A DNA stretch of 64,000 nt. Origin: an uncultured Alphaproteobacteria bacterium (GTDB taxonomy: Bacteria; Pseudomonadota; Alphaproteobacteria; SP197). The notes under the pieces were generated by a model. That model was not told where the DNA came from. It ran no database searches and was given only the letters and a program-made list of their open reading frames with translations. The stretch is taken from positions 2,856,225 to 2,920,224 of the forward strand of contig OY282363.1 of NCBI GenBank assembly GCA_958295695.1. Reading direction: 5' to 3'. A program made the position numbers and the translations under genes. Shown here piece by piece: positions 43,149-53,997 of the stretch. The stretch's first letter is position 1. Each line of letters begins with the position of its first letter.

Positions 43149-43300
43149 CGATTCTCTCCCTGTCTCCCGCGCATTCCGGCGAAGCCGATCGCCAGTCGGA
43201 GCGAAGCGGCGCGGAGCGATGACCGTACCATGCAACGACCGGCATGGGGCGACTCAATGCCACGGACGCCGGCGTGTCAACCTCCGGTCCCACCGAAGAG

Positions 43301-43336
43301 CCCGCCCCGAGCTTGCCGAAGGGAGGCCTCGATAAC
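43301..43336. repeat. Intergenic repeat, copy 2 (partial)
   Basis: CCCGCCCCGAGCTTGCCGAA and GGGAGGCCTCGATAACGG resemble the element at 12608-12672 and 56463-56501 (CGCCCCGGGCTTGCCGA). It lies in the 232-bp gap between the autotransporter and GST genes. Confidence 0.5.
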
Positions 43337-43380
43337 GGCGCCGGGTTCGTCCCGCCGCGGGCTCGCCGGCGGCGGGGGGG

Positions 43381-44013
43381 TCAGGTCCCGGCGGCGTTCC
43401 GTTCGGCGATCGGCGCGTTGTCGATCGCCCGGGCGCGCTTGTGGGCCTCGCGCTCCGCGAGGCGCGCGGCGTAGGCCTCGAAGGCCGGGCGCCGGGGCAA
43501 GGTCTCCATCGCGAGGCCCCACTCGATATGGCTGCCGACATAGACGTCCGCCATGGTGAAGCGTCCGCCGCAGACATGGCCGCCCCGGTCGAGCGCGGAC
43601 TCCATCGCGCCGACCGTGTCGTCATAGGCGCCGAAGCCGAGCATGCCGGCCTTATCCGGGGCCGCAGTCCAGCCCATGGCCCTGGCCGCCGTCGCCTGTT
43701 CCAGCGGTCCGGCGGCGAAGAACAGCCAGCGGAAGTAGTCGGCGCGCTCGTCTTCCGACGGCGCCAGCCCGGCCTCGGGAAAGGTCTCGGCCAGATAGGC
43801 GCAGATGGCGGCCGATTCGGTGACGACCCGGCCATCGTGCCGGATCGCCGGCACCTTGCCCATCGGGTTGATCGCCAGATAGTCCGGTCCCTTCATGTCG
43901 CCGCCATACTCCAGGATGACGGTCTCGTAGCTCGCGCCGGTCTCCTCCAGCGCCCAGCGCGCGATCCGCCCCCGGGACATGGGATTGGTGTAGAAGGTGA
44001 CGGGCGCGGACAT
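43381..44013 (-). CDS. Glutathione S-transferase family protein
   Basis: This 210-residue protein has an N-terminal thioredoxin-like domain (VTFYTNPMSRGRIARWALEE) with NPMGKVPAIRHDGRVVTESA containing the cis-proline and the glutathione-binding E-S pair. The C-terminal helical domain includes CGGRFTMADVYVGSHI, the N-capping box region. The SRGR start suggests a serine-type active site as in alphaproteobacterial GSTs. The substrate is unknown. It stands alone and diverges from the acyl-CoA synthetase gene. Confidence 0.88.
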   Translation of the reverse strand: MSAPVTFYTNPMSRGRIARWALEETGASYETVILEYGGDMKGPDYLAINPMGKVPAIRHDGRVVTESAAICAYLAETFPEAGLAPSEDERADYFRWLFFAAGPLEQATAARAMGWTAAPDKAGMLGFGAYDDTVGAMESALDRGGHVCGGRFTMADVYVGSHIEWGLAMETLPRRPAFEAYAARLAEREAHKRARAIDNAPIAERNAAGT

Positions 44014-44104
44014 GCCGTCAGGCTACGATGGGAGCGGTCCGGGCCGCAAACCGGAGCCGGTCCGCGCCGTCCCGGCCGGACCCGACGCCTCGCGGAAACG
44101 CGCC

Positions 44105-45964
44105 ATGCCCGAACACCGTCTGACGCCGCTGCTGCGTCCCCGCTCCATCGCCGTCGTCGGCGCGTCCCGGCGCGAGGGAAGCGCGGGCCACGGCATGCTG
44201 GCCGGCCTGCTCAACGCCGGCTTCGAGGGCGCGCTCTACCCGGTCAACCCGAAGTACGGAGAGGTCCAGGGCCTGCCCTGCTTCGGCTCGCTCAAGGCGC
44301 TTCCCGAGGCGGTCGACCTCGCGGTGCTGGGCGTCAACAGCGCCTTCCTCGAGGCGCAGCTCGACGACGCGCTCGAAACCGGCGTCCGTTCGGCCGCGAT
44401 CTTCGACACCTGCTATCTCGACGGGGAGGACGGCCGCGGCCTGCTCGACCGCCTGAAGGCGAAGGCGCGCGAGGCCGCCATGCCGGTGTGCGGCGGCAAC
44501 GGCATGGGCTACCTCAACATCGACGACCGCATCCCGGTCACGATCTACGACGCTTCCGACAAGCTCCGCCCCGGCGGCAATGTCTGCTTCATCACCCATT
44601 CGGGCACGGTGTTCAGCGAGATCGGACTCAACGACTTCCGCTACGCCTGCAACCTGATCGTCTCCTGCGGCCAGGAGATCAACGGCGGTCTGGCCGATTA
44701 CATGGACTATGCGCTCGCCCTGCCCTCGACCGGGGCGATCGCCCTCTTCGTCGAGGAGGCGCGCGATCCCGAGGGTTTCGTGGCCGCCCTGGCCAAGGCC
44801 GGGGAACGGGACATCCCGGTCGTGGCCATGAAGGTCGGCGCGAGCGAACTGGGCCGGCGTTTCGCCAGGGTCCACTCGGACGCCGACACGGGCGACGACG
44901 CGGCCTACCGGGCGGTGTTCGACCATTTCGGCGTCATGCGCGTCGGCAGCCTGGACGAGATGGCCAATCTCCTGACGCTCCTCGCCCACGACCGGCGGCC
45001 GGCCCGCGGCGGCCTGGGCGCGGTGCTCGATTCGGGCGGCGAACGCGAGATGCTGGTCGACCTCGCCGAGGAGACCGGCGCGCCGCTCGCCACGATCGGC
45101 CGCGAGACCCGCGCGCGCATCCGGCCGCACCTCCACCACGCGCTGGAGCCGGTCAACCCGCTCGACGCCTGGGGCGTGGCGGCCAACTACGAGGACGATT
45201 TCGAGGGCTACTTCGCCGCCATGGCCGACGATCCCGATGTCGCCATGGTGGTTTTCTGCGGCGACTTCCAGTGGAATCCCACGACCGAGCGCGGCTATGG
45301 CAAGGCGTTGGCGGCGACGCTGCCGAAGACGGAGAAGCCGGTCGCCGCGCTGATCAACACGCCGATGTCGGGCATGATGACCGCCGGCAAGGCGCTGACC
45401 GACGCCGGCGTCATAGCGCTGTGCGGCACGCGCGAGGGCCTGCTCGCCATCCGCCACGCGCTGGCCTGGCGCGACCGCGGCCGGCGCGGCGACGACGGCC
45501 CGGCGGGCGGACCCGACGAGGAATCCGTCGCGCGCCTGCGGACGCTCCTGGATCCGGGCGCGCCGTTCGACGCGGAAGCCCTGCTCGCCGCCTTCGGGAT
45601 CGGGACCGCCGCCGGCGCGGGGGCCGGGGAGGCCGCGTTCACGGTCTCGCTGGTCGCCGACCGCCAGTTCGGCCCCCTCGTCGAGATCCGCACGGCGGGG
45701 ACTCTCGGCGAACTTCTCGGCGAGGCGGCCATGGGCCTGCCGGGCCTGACGCCGGCCGACGCGGAACGGATGATCGATTCGCTCAAGGCCGGAGCCCTGC
45801 TGCGCGGCGCCGACCGCGACGCCTTCCGCGCGCTCCTGGTCCGCCTGGCCGCCCTCGCGGGGACGCTGGCCGACCTGGCGGACGCGGTCCGGATCGGGCC
45901 GGTCCGCGCGGTCGGCGGGCGCCTCGTCGCCCGCGACGCGCGCGTGGCGCGCCCGGCCGCGTGA
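44105..45964 (+). CDS. NDP-forming acyl-CoA synthetase-like protein with shortened ATP-grasp domain
   Basis: This 619-residue protein has the CoA-binding domain (SIAVVGASRREGSAGHGMLA), the ligase-CoA domains (GNVCFITHSGTVFSEIGLND) and FCGDFQWNPTTERGY. In the C-terminal ATP-grasp domain similarity goes from EALLAAFGIGTAAG directly to AFTVSLVADRQFGPLVEI and LTPADAERMIDSLKAG. The block that binds ATP (usually GYPVVLK...HKSDVGGV) is missing. Members of the family have about 700 residues. The gene is otherwise intact, so it may be a pseudoenzyme or recently damaged by an in-frame deletion. ATG 44105 is the family start. Confidence 0.8.
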   Translation: MPEHRLTPLLRPRSIAVVGASRREGSAGHGMLAGLLNAGFEGALYPVNPKYGEVQGLPCFGSLKALPEAVDLAVLGVNSAFLEAQLDDALETGVRSAAIFDTCYLDGEDGRGLLDRLKAKAREAAMPVCGGNGMGYLNIDDRIPVTIYDASDKLRPGGNVCFITHSGTVFSEIGLNDFRYACNLIVSCGQEINGGLADYMDYALALPSTGAIALFVEEARDPEGFVAALAKAGERDIPVVAMKVGASELGRRFARVHSDADTGDDAAYRAVFDHFGVMRVGSLDEMANLLTLLAHDRRPARGGLGAVLDSGGEREMLVDLAEETGAPLATIGRETRARIRPHLHHALEPVNPLDAWGVAANYEDDFEGYFAAMADDPDVAMVVFCGDFQWNPTTERGYGKALAATLPKTEKPVAALINTPMSGMMTAGKALTDAGVIALCGTREGLLAIRHALAWRDRGRRGDDGPAGGPDEESVARLRTLLDPGAPFDAEALLAAFGIGTAAGAGAGEAAFTVSLVADRQFGPLVEIRTAGTLGELLGEAAMGLPGLTPADAERMIDSLKAGALLRGADRDAFRALLVRLAALAGTLADLADAVRIGPVRAVGGRLVARDARVARPAA

Positions 45965-46047
45965 CGTCGCGGCCGGGCCGCCTTCCGCGACCGCGGCGGA
46001 AGCGGCATCATGGGCGCGCCGGACGCGAGCGGGGAGGAGACGCCGCG

Positions 46048-47172
46048 ATGGCCCCGATGCCGTCGAACGAGTTCAGGGACCGTCTGGCCGCCGGCGCGAT
46101 GACGCGCCGCGCGTTCGGGCGGGCGCTGGCGTCCGTCGGCGTCGTCACGGTCGCCCTGCCCGTCGCCCGGCGGGCGCTGGCCGCCGCCCCGATCCAGGTC
46201 TTCACCTGGGCGAGCTACGACGATCCGGGGCTTCGCCCCGGCTTCGACGAACGGTTCGGCCATGCGCCGGACTTCCTGTTCTACGCCGACAACGACGAGG
46301 CGATCGGGAAGGTGCGCGCGGGCTACCGGCCGTCGATCGCGCAGCCGACCGCCCACACGATGGGCCGCTGGCGCGAGGCCGGCGTGCTCAAGCCCATCGA
46401 CGCGGAGCGCCTCGGGAACTACGGCGACCTCTTCCCGAGGCTCAGGGGGATCGACGCCCTGGAGCACGGAGGCGAGATCCACGGCGTTCCGTTCTCCTGG
46501 GGCGTCGGCTCAGTTCTCTACCGCAAGGACCTGGCGCCCGAATACGTCGGCGACGAGAGCTGGGCGATCCTGTGGGACGAGGCCCACGCGGGGCGTCTGG
46601 CCCAGCGCGACTCGATGGACGCGGCCGTGCTGCAGGCGGCCCTGATCCTGGGGATCGGCGACCCCTACCGCATGTCCGACGGCGAGCTGGAACGGGTCCG
46701 CGCCAAGCTCGAGGAGCAGAGGCCGCTCCTGCGCCGCTACTGGACGAGCCAGGCGGACGTGACGCGGGCCGTCGCGTCGGGCGAGGTCGTGGCGGCCTAC
46801 GCCTGGAACCACGCCTACGCCTCGCTCGGGCGCGAGGGGATCGACGTCGGCTACATGATCCCGAAGGAGGGCGTCCCGACCTGGGTCGACTGCGCCTGCC
46901 TGATCGACGGCGGCCGCGGCGACGAGGAGGAGGCCTACGCCTACATCGACGCCGCGATCTCGCCCGAGGCCGGCGTCTTCCTCATCGAGCGGCTCGGCTA
47001 TGGCCCGGCCAACGCCAGGGCGTTCGACGGCGCCGACCCGGACCGCCTCGCCGAGCTCGGGATCGACGATCCGGCGAGGCTCATGGAGAGGGCCGTGTTC
47101 TTCGACGAATGGGACCCGGCGGTCCGCGAGAAGGCCCGCCTCATGTTCGAGGAGGTCAGAGCCGGCCTTTGA
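46048..47172 (+). CDS. Polyamine-type ABC substrate-binding protein (PotD-like), Tat signal
   Basis: This 374-residue solute-binding protein begins with a twin-arginine export signal (TRRAFGRALASVGVVTVALP). The mature N-terminus IQVFTWASYDDPG corresponds to the LYVYNWSDYI start of PotD/PotF. HGVPFSWGVGSVLYRKDLAP is the second block; VPTWVDCACLIDGG matches the lobe with substrate contacts. It probably binds spermidine, putrescine or a similar cation. It could serve the separate PotBCA-like genes about 12 kb downstream, which lack a binding protein. GGGGAGGAGA precedes ATG 46048. Confidence 0.82.
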   Translation: MAPMPSNEFRDRLAAGAMTRRAFGRALASVGVVTVALPVARRALAAAPIQVFTWASYDDPGLRPGFDERFGHAPDFLFYADNDEAIGKVRAGYRPSIAQPTAHTMGRWREAGVLKPIDAERLGNYGDLFPRLRGIDALEHGGEIHGVPFSWGVGSVLYRKDLAPEYVGDESWAILWDEAHAGRLAQRDSMDAAVLQAALILGIGDPYRMSDGELERVRAKLEEQRPLLRRYWTSQADVTRAVASGEVVAAYAWNHAYASLGREGIDVGYMIPKEGVPTWVDCACLIDGGRGDEEEAYAYIDAAISPEAGVFLIERLGYGPANARAFDGADPDRLAELGIDDPARLMERAVFFDEWDPAVREKARLMFEEVRAGL

Positions 47173-47238
47173 CGGCGCGCCGGGACACGGAAGCATCGGC
47201 GGGAATCCCGGCGGCGACGAGGGCCGGGCGGCGGCGCC

Positions 47239-48132
47239 CTAACCGTCGTCGCGCAGGAGCCTGAGATAGGTGTCGTAGCGCGAGGCCGCGACCGCGCCGG
47301 CGGCGACCGCGGCGCGCACCTCGCAACCGGGTTCGCGGTCGTGGACGCAGTCGCGGAAGCGGCAGCGAGCGGAGCGTTCGGCGAATTCCGGGAACAGGCC
47401 GTCCAGCTCGTCCGGCGGAATGCCCGCGAGCGGCAGCGAGCGGACGCCGGGCGTGTCGATGATCGCCGTGGTCGCGTCGAGGCGGTAGAGCGACGAGCGC
47501 GACGTGGTGTGGCGGCCCTGCCCGCGCCGGCCCCCGACCGCGCCGACCGCGGCGGGTTCCGCGTCGTGGAGCGCGTTCACCAGCGACGACTTGCCGACGC
47601 CGCTGCGCCCGGTGAAGACCACCGTCCGCCCCGCGATCAGGCGGCGCAGATCCTCCAGGCCCGCGCCCGTCCTGGCCGAGACATCGACGATCCGCAGCCC
47701 CAGGCCGCGATGGACCGAGAGATCGGGAGGCTCGACGCCGAGGTCGGCCTTGTTGAGCGCCACCGCCACGTCGATGCCGCCGCGCTGGGCGAGCACCATG
47801 GCGCGGTCGATGAAGCGCGGATGGAACGGAGGCCGGGCGCGCGCCGCGACCACCACCGCGAGATCGACGTTGGCGGCGAGCACATGCTCCCGCGCGCCGC
47901 CGCGCGAACGGCGGCTTCGGTCCCCGCGCGGGCGCGCGAGCGTCGTGCGACGCGGCAGGACCGCCGTGACCGAGGGCGGATCGTCCGGCTGGCCCGGCGG
48001 CCCGACGGCGACCCGGTCGCCGACCGCGGGATAGGGCTCCATGCCCGGCAGCGGCGCGCAGCGCCGGAGCGCGCCGTCGATCTCGACCGTGACCCGGATT
48101 CCGTGGACCTCGACGACCGTGTGGCCGGTCAT
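47239..48132 (-). CDS. rsgA: Ribosome small-subunit biogenesis GTPase RsgA
   Basis: This 297-residue circularly permuted GTPase matures the 30S subunit. It has an N-terminal OB domain, G4 NKAD in AVALNKADLG, G1 TGRSGVGKSSLVNAL, G3 DTPG in IIDTPGVRSL, and the C-terminal zinc site with Cys in CRFRDCVHDREPGCEV. The order G4-G5-G1-G3 is diagnostic. The start overlaps the stop of the upstream MFS gene (ATGA), so the two are cotranscribed. Confidence 0.93.
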   Translation of the reverse strand: MTGHTVVEVHGIRVTVEIDGALRRCAPLPGMEPYPAVGDRVAVGPPGQPDDPPSVTAVLPRRTTLARPRGDRSRRSRGGAREHVLAANVDLAVVVAARARPPFHPRFIDRAMVLAQRGGIDVAVALNKADLGVEPPDLSVHRGLGLRIVDVSARTGAGLEDLRRLIAGRTVVFTGRSGVGKSSLVNALHDAEPAAVGAVGGRRGQGRHTTSRSSLYRLDATTAIIDTPGVRSLPLAGIPPDELDGLFPEFAERSARCRFRDCVHDREPGCEVRAAVAAGAVAASRYDTYLRLLRDDG

Positions 48133-49319
48133 GCGAGGAACCTGTCGGGCCAGCCGTGCAGCGCCACGAAGACGGCGAAGGCCGCCAGCCCGGCGAAGGC
48201 GAAGACGCCGGCGAACGCGGTCGCGCCGTCGCCGCCCAGCAGTCCGACCGCCAGACCCGCCGCGCCCCAGCCCGAGAACTGCAGGAAGCCCAGCATGGCC
48301 GACGCCAGGCCGGCCTCGTCCGGATGGCGTTCGATCGCGGCCGCCGTGGCGTTGGGCACGAGCAGGCCCATGCCCACGAAGAAGAGCCAGAGCGGCGGCA
48401 GGATGGTCGCGGTCGAGACGAAGCCCGCCGCGACGAGCCCGAGCAGCAGGACGCCGCCCGCGAGGCTCAGCAGCCCGCCGATCACGATCATCGCGGGGAG
48501 GGAGAACACCCGGCCCGTCAGCCGCGCGGCGATCGCGCCGCCGAGCGCGAACGAGCCGACATTGGCCATGGAGAACGCTCCGAAGACCGGTTCGGGCACG
48601 TCCAGGAGGCGGATGAAGATGAAGGGCGCGCCGGCGAGGTAGGCGCCCAGGCCGGCCAGGCTGAAGAGGACGGCCAGGCTGTGGGCCATGAAGAGGCGGT
48701 CGCGCAGAAGCGACGCATAGGCGCCGGCGATCCGCCGCGGGCGGAACGGCCGCCGGCGCTCGGCCGGCAGCGTCTCGGCGAACTCCCGGTGGGTCAGGAT
48801 CAGGGCGACGAGCCCCAGCGCCGTCAGCACGCCGAACACCGCGCGCCAGCCGAGCGTGACCTGGACGAGCCCGCCGAGGGTCGGCCCCAGGGCCGGCGCG
48901 AGCGCCATCGCCATGCCGATGGCGGCGAGCGCGCGGGCCGCCTCGGCGCCGGAATGGACGTCGCGCACGACCGCGCGGCTCACGACCACCGGCACGCAGG
49001 CGCCGACTCCCTGCGCCACGCGCGCGGCGATCAGGACCCCCAGCGTGGGCGCGAAGGCGCACGCGGCGGACGAGAGCGTGAAGACGGCGTTCCCGACCTG
49101 CATGCAGATCTTGCGCCCGAAACGGTCGGACAGCGGCCCGGCGACGAGCTGGGCGACGGCCATGGCCAGAATGAAGAGGCTGAAGGTGAGCCGGACCCGG
49201 TCGTCATCGGCCAGGAAGCGGTCGCCGATCGCGGGCATCGACGGCGTGTAGAGCCCCACGGCGAGCTGGCCCATCCCGGTCAGCGCCGCCATCAGGACGA
49301 TGAGGCGGAAGGAGGTCAA
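48129..49319 (-). CDS. Bcr/CflA-family multidrug MFS transporter
   Basis: This 396-residue membrane protein has about twelve TM segments and the drug:H+ antiporter motif A GPLSDRFGRKICM after TM2, plus motif C-like GPTLGGLVQVTLGWRAVF. The pattern YTPSMPAIGDRFLADDDRVR near the N-terminus matches the Bcr/CflA branch. It would expel drugs or sulfur compounds. It overlaps rsgA at its 3' end and has ettA 7 bp beyond its 5' side in the same direction. Confidence 0.88.
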   Translation of the reverse strand: MTSFRLIVLMAALTGMGQLAVGLYTPSMPAIGDRFLADDDRVRLTFSLFILAMAVAQLVAGPLSDRFGRKICMQVGNAVFTLSSAACAFAPTLGVLIAARVAQGVGACVPVVVSRAVVRDVHSGAEAARALAAIGMAMALAPALGPTLGGLVQVTLGWRAVFGVLTALGLVALILTHREFAETLPAERRRPFRPRRIAGAYASLLRDRLFMAHSLAVLFSLAGLGAYLAGAPFIFIRLLDVPEPVFGAFSMANVGSFALGGAIAARLTGRVFSLPAMIVIGGLLSLAGGVLLLGLVAAGFVSTATILPPLWLFFVGMGLLVPNATAAAIERHPDEAGLASAMLGFLQFSGWGAAGLAVGLLGGDGATAFAGVFAFAGLAAFAVFVALHGWPDRFLA

Positions 49320-49326
49320 GCACCCG

Positions 49327-51012
<1,686 letters not shown>

Positions 51013-51143
51013 GCCGCCGCCCCCGCCCCTCGCCCTTGCCGGCGAACGAGGCGGCGTTGTAGCGGACGGCGGGAAGGCCGGCAATGTCGGGCGACCGCCG
51101 CCCCTCGATACGGCGCTGGCGCGCCACCTCGGGATGGGGGCGC

Positions 51144-51230
51144 CTTGTTTCCCACCCAACCTCTCCCTCCCCCGGGTAGCGGCCGAAGGCCGCGTATCGA
51201 AGGGGGCGCCTTCGGGAAGGCTCGGGACGG
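51144..51230. repeat. Intergenic repeat-like region in the ettA-dinB gap
   Basis: In the 264-bp gap, CGTATCGAAGGGGGCG and CGGGAAGGCTCGGGACGG resemble parts of the repeats near 16852 and 56463. The segment CGGCCGAAGGCCG (51180-51192) is itself a small palindrome. No gene is seen in the gap. Confidence 0.4.
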
Positions 51231-51276
51231 TCGCCGCGCGGCCGGCCGTTTCGCGCGGGGCGGAGCGCGGTCTACG

Positions 51277-52575
51277 ATGGCGGCCGTGACGACACTGTGC
51301 CGCGATTGCGGCCGACGGCCGCCCCCGGACGCCGAGGCCTGCCCGGCCTGCGGCTCGCGGCGGATCGTCCGCCACGAGGAGCTGCACGACCTCTCGATCG
51401 CCCATCTCGACTGCGACGCCTTCTACGCCGCGATCGAGAAGCGCGACCGGCCGGAGTTGCGCGACCGGCCGGTGATCGTGGGCGGGCGCCACCGGGGCGT
51501 CGTCGCGGCCTGCTGCTACATCGCGCGGACCTACGGCGTGCGCTCGGCCATGCCGATGTTCAAGGCGCTGGAGCTCTGCCCCGGCGCGGTCGTCATCGGG
51601 CCCGACATGCGGAAGTACGGCGAGGTCGGCGCGCGCGTGCGCGGCATGATGCAGGCGTTGACGCCGCTGGTGGAGCCGCTCTCCATCGACGAGGCCTTCA
51701 TGGACCTCACGGGGACCGAGGCGCTGCACCGCGGCAGCCCGGCCACGACGCTGGCGGCGCTCGCGCGCCGCGTCGAGGACGAGCTCGCGATCGCCGTTTC
51801 CATCGGGCTGAGCCACAACAAGTTCCTGGCCAAGATCGCGTCGGACCTCGACAAGCCGCGCGGGTTCGCGGCGATCGGCAGGGGCGAGGCGAGGGCCTTC
51901 CTGTCCGACAAGCCCGTGAGCCTGCTGTGGGGCGTGGGCAAGGCCATGCGGCGTCGCCTCGCGCGCGACGGCGTCACGCTGATCGGCGAGCTGGCGCGGA
52001 TCGACGAGGCCGAGCTGGTCGCGCGCTACGGCAGGATCGGCCGCCGCCTCGCGCTCTCGAGCCGCGGCGAGGACGACCGCCGGGTCGATCCCGAAGGCGA
52101 GACGAAGTCCGTCTCGTCCGAAACCACCCTCGATACGGACATCGCCGACCGTGGCCGGCTGCGGTCCATCCTGTGGCGGCTCGCCGAGACCGTGGCGCGG
52201 CGCATGAAGAAGGCCGGCGTCGCCGGCGGGGGCGTCACCCTGAAGCTCAAGACGGCCGATTTCCGCATCGTCACCCGGAGCCGGCGCCTCAAGAGCGCCA
52301 CGCAGTCGGCCGAGGAGATGTTCCGGGCCGCGGAGCCGCTCCTGGAGCGCGAGACCGATGGCCGCGCGTTCCGCCTGATCGGCATCGGCGCCCACGATCT
52401 CGTCGAGTCCGGCCGGATCGCCCAGGGCGACCTCTTCGGCGGCGCGGGACCGTCGGCGAGCCGGGTCGACAAGGCGCTCGACGCGGTGCGCGAGAAGTTC
52501 GGCGACGCGGCCGTGGTCAAGGGCCGCGGCTTCGGCGTCGGGATCGAGGGACAGGGCCCGTCGAAGGCGGAGTGA
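51277..52575 (+). CDS. dinB: DNA polymerase IV with N-terminal zinc ribbon
   Basis: This 432-residue Y-family polymerase begins with a zinc ribbon, CRDCGRRPPPDAEACPAC, a feature of an alphaproteobacterial DinB subgroup. Catalytic carboxylates are in IAHLDCDAFYAAIEKRD and PLSIDEAFMDLTGTEA. SIGLSHNKFLAKIASDLDKP follows, then the helix-hairpin-helix region and the little-finger domain. It performs translesion synthesis. No beta-clamp motif of canonical type (QLxLF) is obvious; AQGDLFGG near the C-terminus may act as one. ATG 51277 retains the zinc ribbon. Confidence 0.9.
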   Translation: MAAVTTLCRDCGRRPPPDAEACPACGSRRIVRHEELHDLSIAHLDCDAFYAAIEKRDRPELRDRPVIVGGRHRGVVAACCYIARTYGVRSAMPMFKALELCPGAVVIGPDMRKYGEVGARVRGMMQALTPLVEPLSIDEAFMDLTGTEALHRGSPATTLAALARRVEDELAIAVSIGLSHNKFLAKIASDLDKPRGFAAIGRGEARAFLSDKPVSLLWGVGKAMRRRLARDGVTLIGELARIDEAELVARYGRIGRRLALSSRGEDDRRVDPEGETKSVSSETTLDTDIADRGRLRSILWRLAETVARRMKKAGVAGGGVTLKLKTADFRIVTRSRRLKSATQSAEEMFRAAEPLLERETDGRAFRLIGIGAHDLVESGRIAQGDLFGGAGPSASRVDKALDAVREKFGDAAVVKGRGFGVGIEGQGPSKAE

Positions 52576-52735
52576 CGCGGCGACGGTTTGCCGGCGGGAA
52601 GATCGGGGCGCGCAGCGAACCCATCGGCTTGGAATCCGGCGAACGCGATCTTTTCGCGCCGCGCCGCGGCGACCTCCCCATCCGGATTTTCCCTGCTTCC
52701 GAAACGGGGAAGGGGACGCGGGACCGGCCGGCGCC

Positions 52736-53929
52736 CTACGCCGCCAGCGCCTGGGCGAGATCGTCCTTCACGTCGCGGACGTCCTCCAGGCCGACATGGA
52801 GGCGCACGAGGCCCTCGGCGATGCCGAGCCGGTCCCGGTCGGCCCGGGAGAGCCTGGAATGGGTCGTGGTCGCCGGGTGGGTGATCAGGCTCTTCGAGTC
52901 GCCCAGGTTGTTCGAGATGTCGATCAGGCCGAGCGCGTCGAGGAAGCGGAAGGCGCGCGGGCGCCCGCCGTCGAGCTCGAAGCTCACGATGCTGCCGCCG
53001 TCGGCCATCTGCCCGCGCGCGAGCGCGGCCTGGGGGTGGCTGTCGAGATGCGGATAGAGCGTGCGGTCGACGCCGTCGCGGGCCTCGAGCCACAGCGCCA
53101 CGTCCCTGGCGTTCGCGCAGTGGCGGCCGACGCGCAACTCGAGGGTCTCCAGGCCCTTCAGCAGGAGCCAGGCGTTGAAGGGCGAGAGCGCCGGGCCGGT
53201 GTGCTTGAGGAAGGCGAAGAGCGGGCCGTCGACGAAGCCGGACGGTCCCAGGACCGCGCCGCCCAGGCAGCGCCCCTGTCCGTCGATGTGCTTGGTGGCC
53301 GAATAGACGACGATGTCCGCGCCGAGCTCCAGGGGCTTCTGGAGAAGCGGCGAGGCGAAGACGTTGTCGACGATGACTTGGGCGCCCGCTTCGTGCGCGA
53401 GGCCGCAGACCGCGGGCAGATCGACGATCTCGAGCGTCGGGTTCGACGGCGTCTCCAGGAACACGGCCCGGGCGCCGCCCTTCAGCGCGTCGCGCCACTG
53501 GTCGAGATCGGCGCCGTCGACGAAGCGGGTCTCGATCCCGAACCTGGGCAGGATGTTCGCCACGATATGGTGGCAGGACCCGAACAGCGCGCGGGAGGCC
53601 ACCGCCCGGTCGCCCGCCCCGAGCACGGCCGCCAGCGCCGCATAGACCGCCGCCATGCCCGACGCCGTCGCCCGGCAGGCTTCCGCGCCCTCCAGCAGGC
53701 GCAGGCGCTCCTCGAACATGGAGACGGTCGGGTTGCCGTAGCGCGAATAGATGTAGCGCGGGTTCTCCTCCGCGAACGCCGCGGCGGCCTCCTCGGCGGA
53801 GCCGTAGACGTAGCCCGAGGTCATGTAGAGCGCCTCGGACGTCTCGTCGTGCCCGGAACGGGCGAGGCCGCCGCGGACCAGCGCCGTCCGTGGGCGCCGG
53901 GCGGGGAAAGCGGTCAGGGCGTCGGTCAT
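52736..53929 (-). CDS. metZ: O-succinylhomoserine sulfhydrylase
   Basis: This 397-residue PLP enzyme makes homocysteine from O-succinylhomoserine and sulfide. Family features: SRYGNPTVSMFEERLRLLEG, CRATASGMAAVYAALAA, and the PLP lysine in VVYSATKHIDGQGRCLGG. The C-terminal part has SLITHPATTTHSRLS. GGAGG precedes ATG 53929. A SAM-II riboswitch and a terminator occupy the leader (53949-54052), so expression should fall when S-adenosylmethionine is high. Cystathionine gamma-synthase paralogues exist, but the riboswitch plus sequence fit MetZ. Confidence 0.9.
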   Translation of the reverse strand: MTDALTAFPARRPRTALVRGGLARSGHDETSEALYMTSGYVYGSAEEAAAAFAEENPRYIYSRYGNPTVSMFEERLRLLEGAEACRATASGMAAVYAALAAVLGAGDRAVASRALFGSCHHIVANILPRFGIETRFVDGADLDQWRDALKGGARAVFLETPSNPTLEIVDLPAVCGLAHEAGAQVIVDNVFASPLLQKPLELGADIVVYSATKHIDGQGRCLGGAVLGPSGFVDGPLFAFLKHTGPALSPFNAWLLLKGLETLELRVGRHCANARDVALWLEARDGVDRTLYPHLDSHPQAALARGQMADGGSIVSFELDGGRPRAFRFLDALGLIDISNNLGDSKSLITHPATTTHSRLSRADRDRLGIAEGLVRLHVGLEDVRDVKDDLAQALAA

Positions 53930-53948
53930 CTCCGGTCCTCCAGAAAGC

Positions 53949-53975
53949 AAAACCCCGACCCGCCGGGGGTCAGGG
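53949..53975 (-). terminator. Intrinsic terminator between SAM-II riboswitch and metZ
   Basis: On the minus strand CCCTGACCC and GGGTCGGGG pair around a five-base loop (53975-53953) and are followed by TTTT (53952-53949). It lies 20 bp before metZ and 22 bp after the riboswitch. Together they suggest transcriptional control by SAM, although SAM-II usually works on translation. Confidence 0.75.
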
Positions 53976-53997
53976 CTTTCTTGGAGGTCGGCCTCGA

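Noticed and set aside
43441..47172. A 1243-codon plus-strand frame
   Set aside because: The first part is antisense to GST and out of frame with the acyl-CoA synthetase. Only the last 374 codons encode a recognisable PotD-like protein.
52576..52735. A hairpin TTTTCCC...GGGAAGG in the dinB-metZ gap as terminator
   Set aside because: Pairing is imperfect and the loop is long, so it could be chance.
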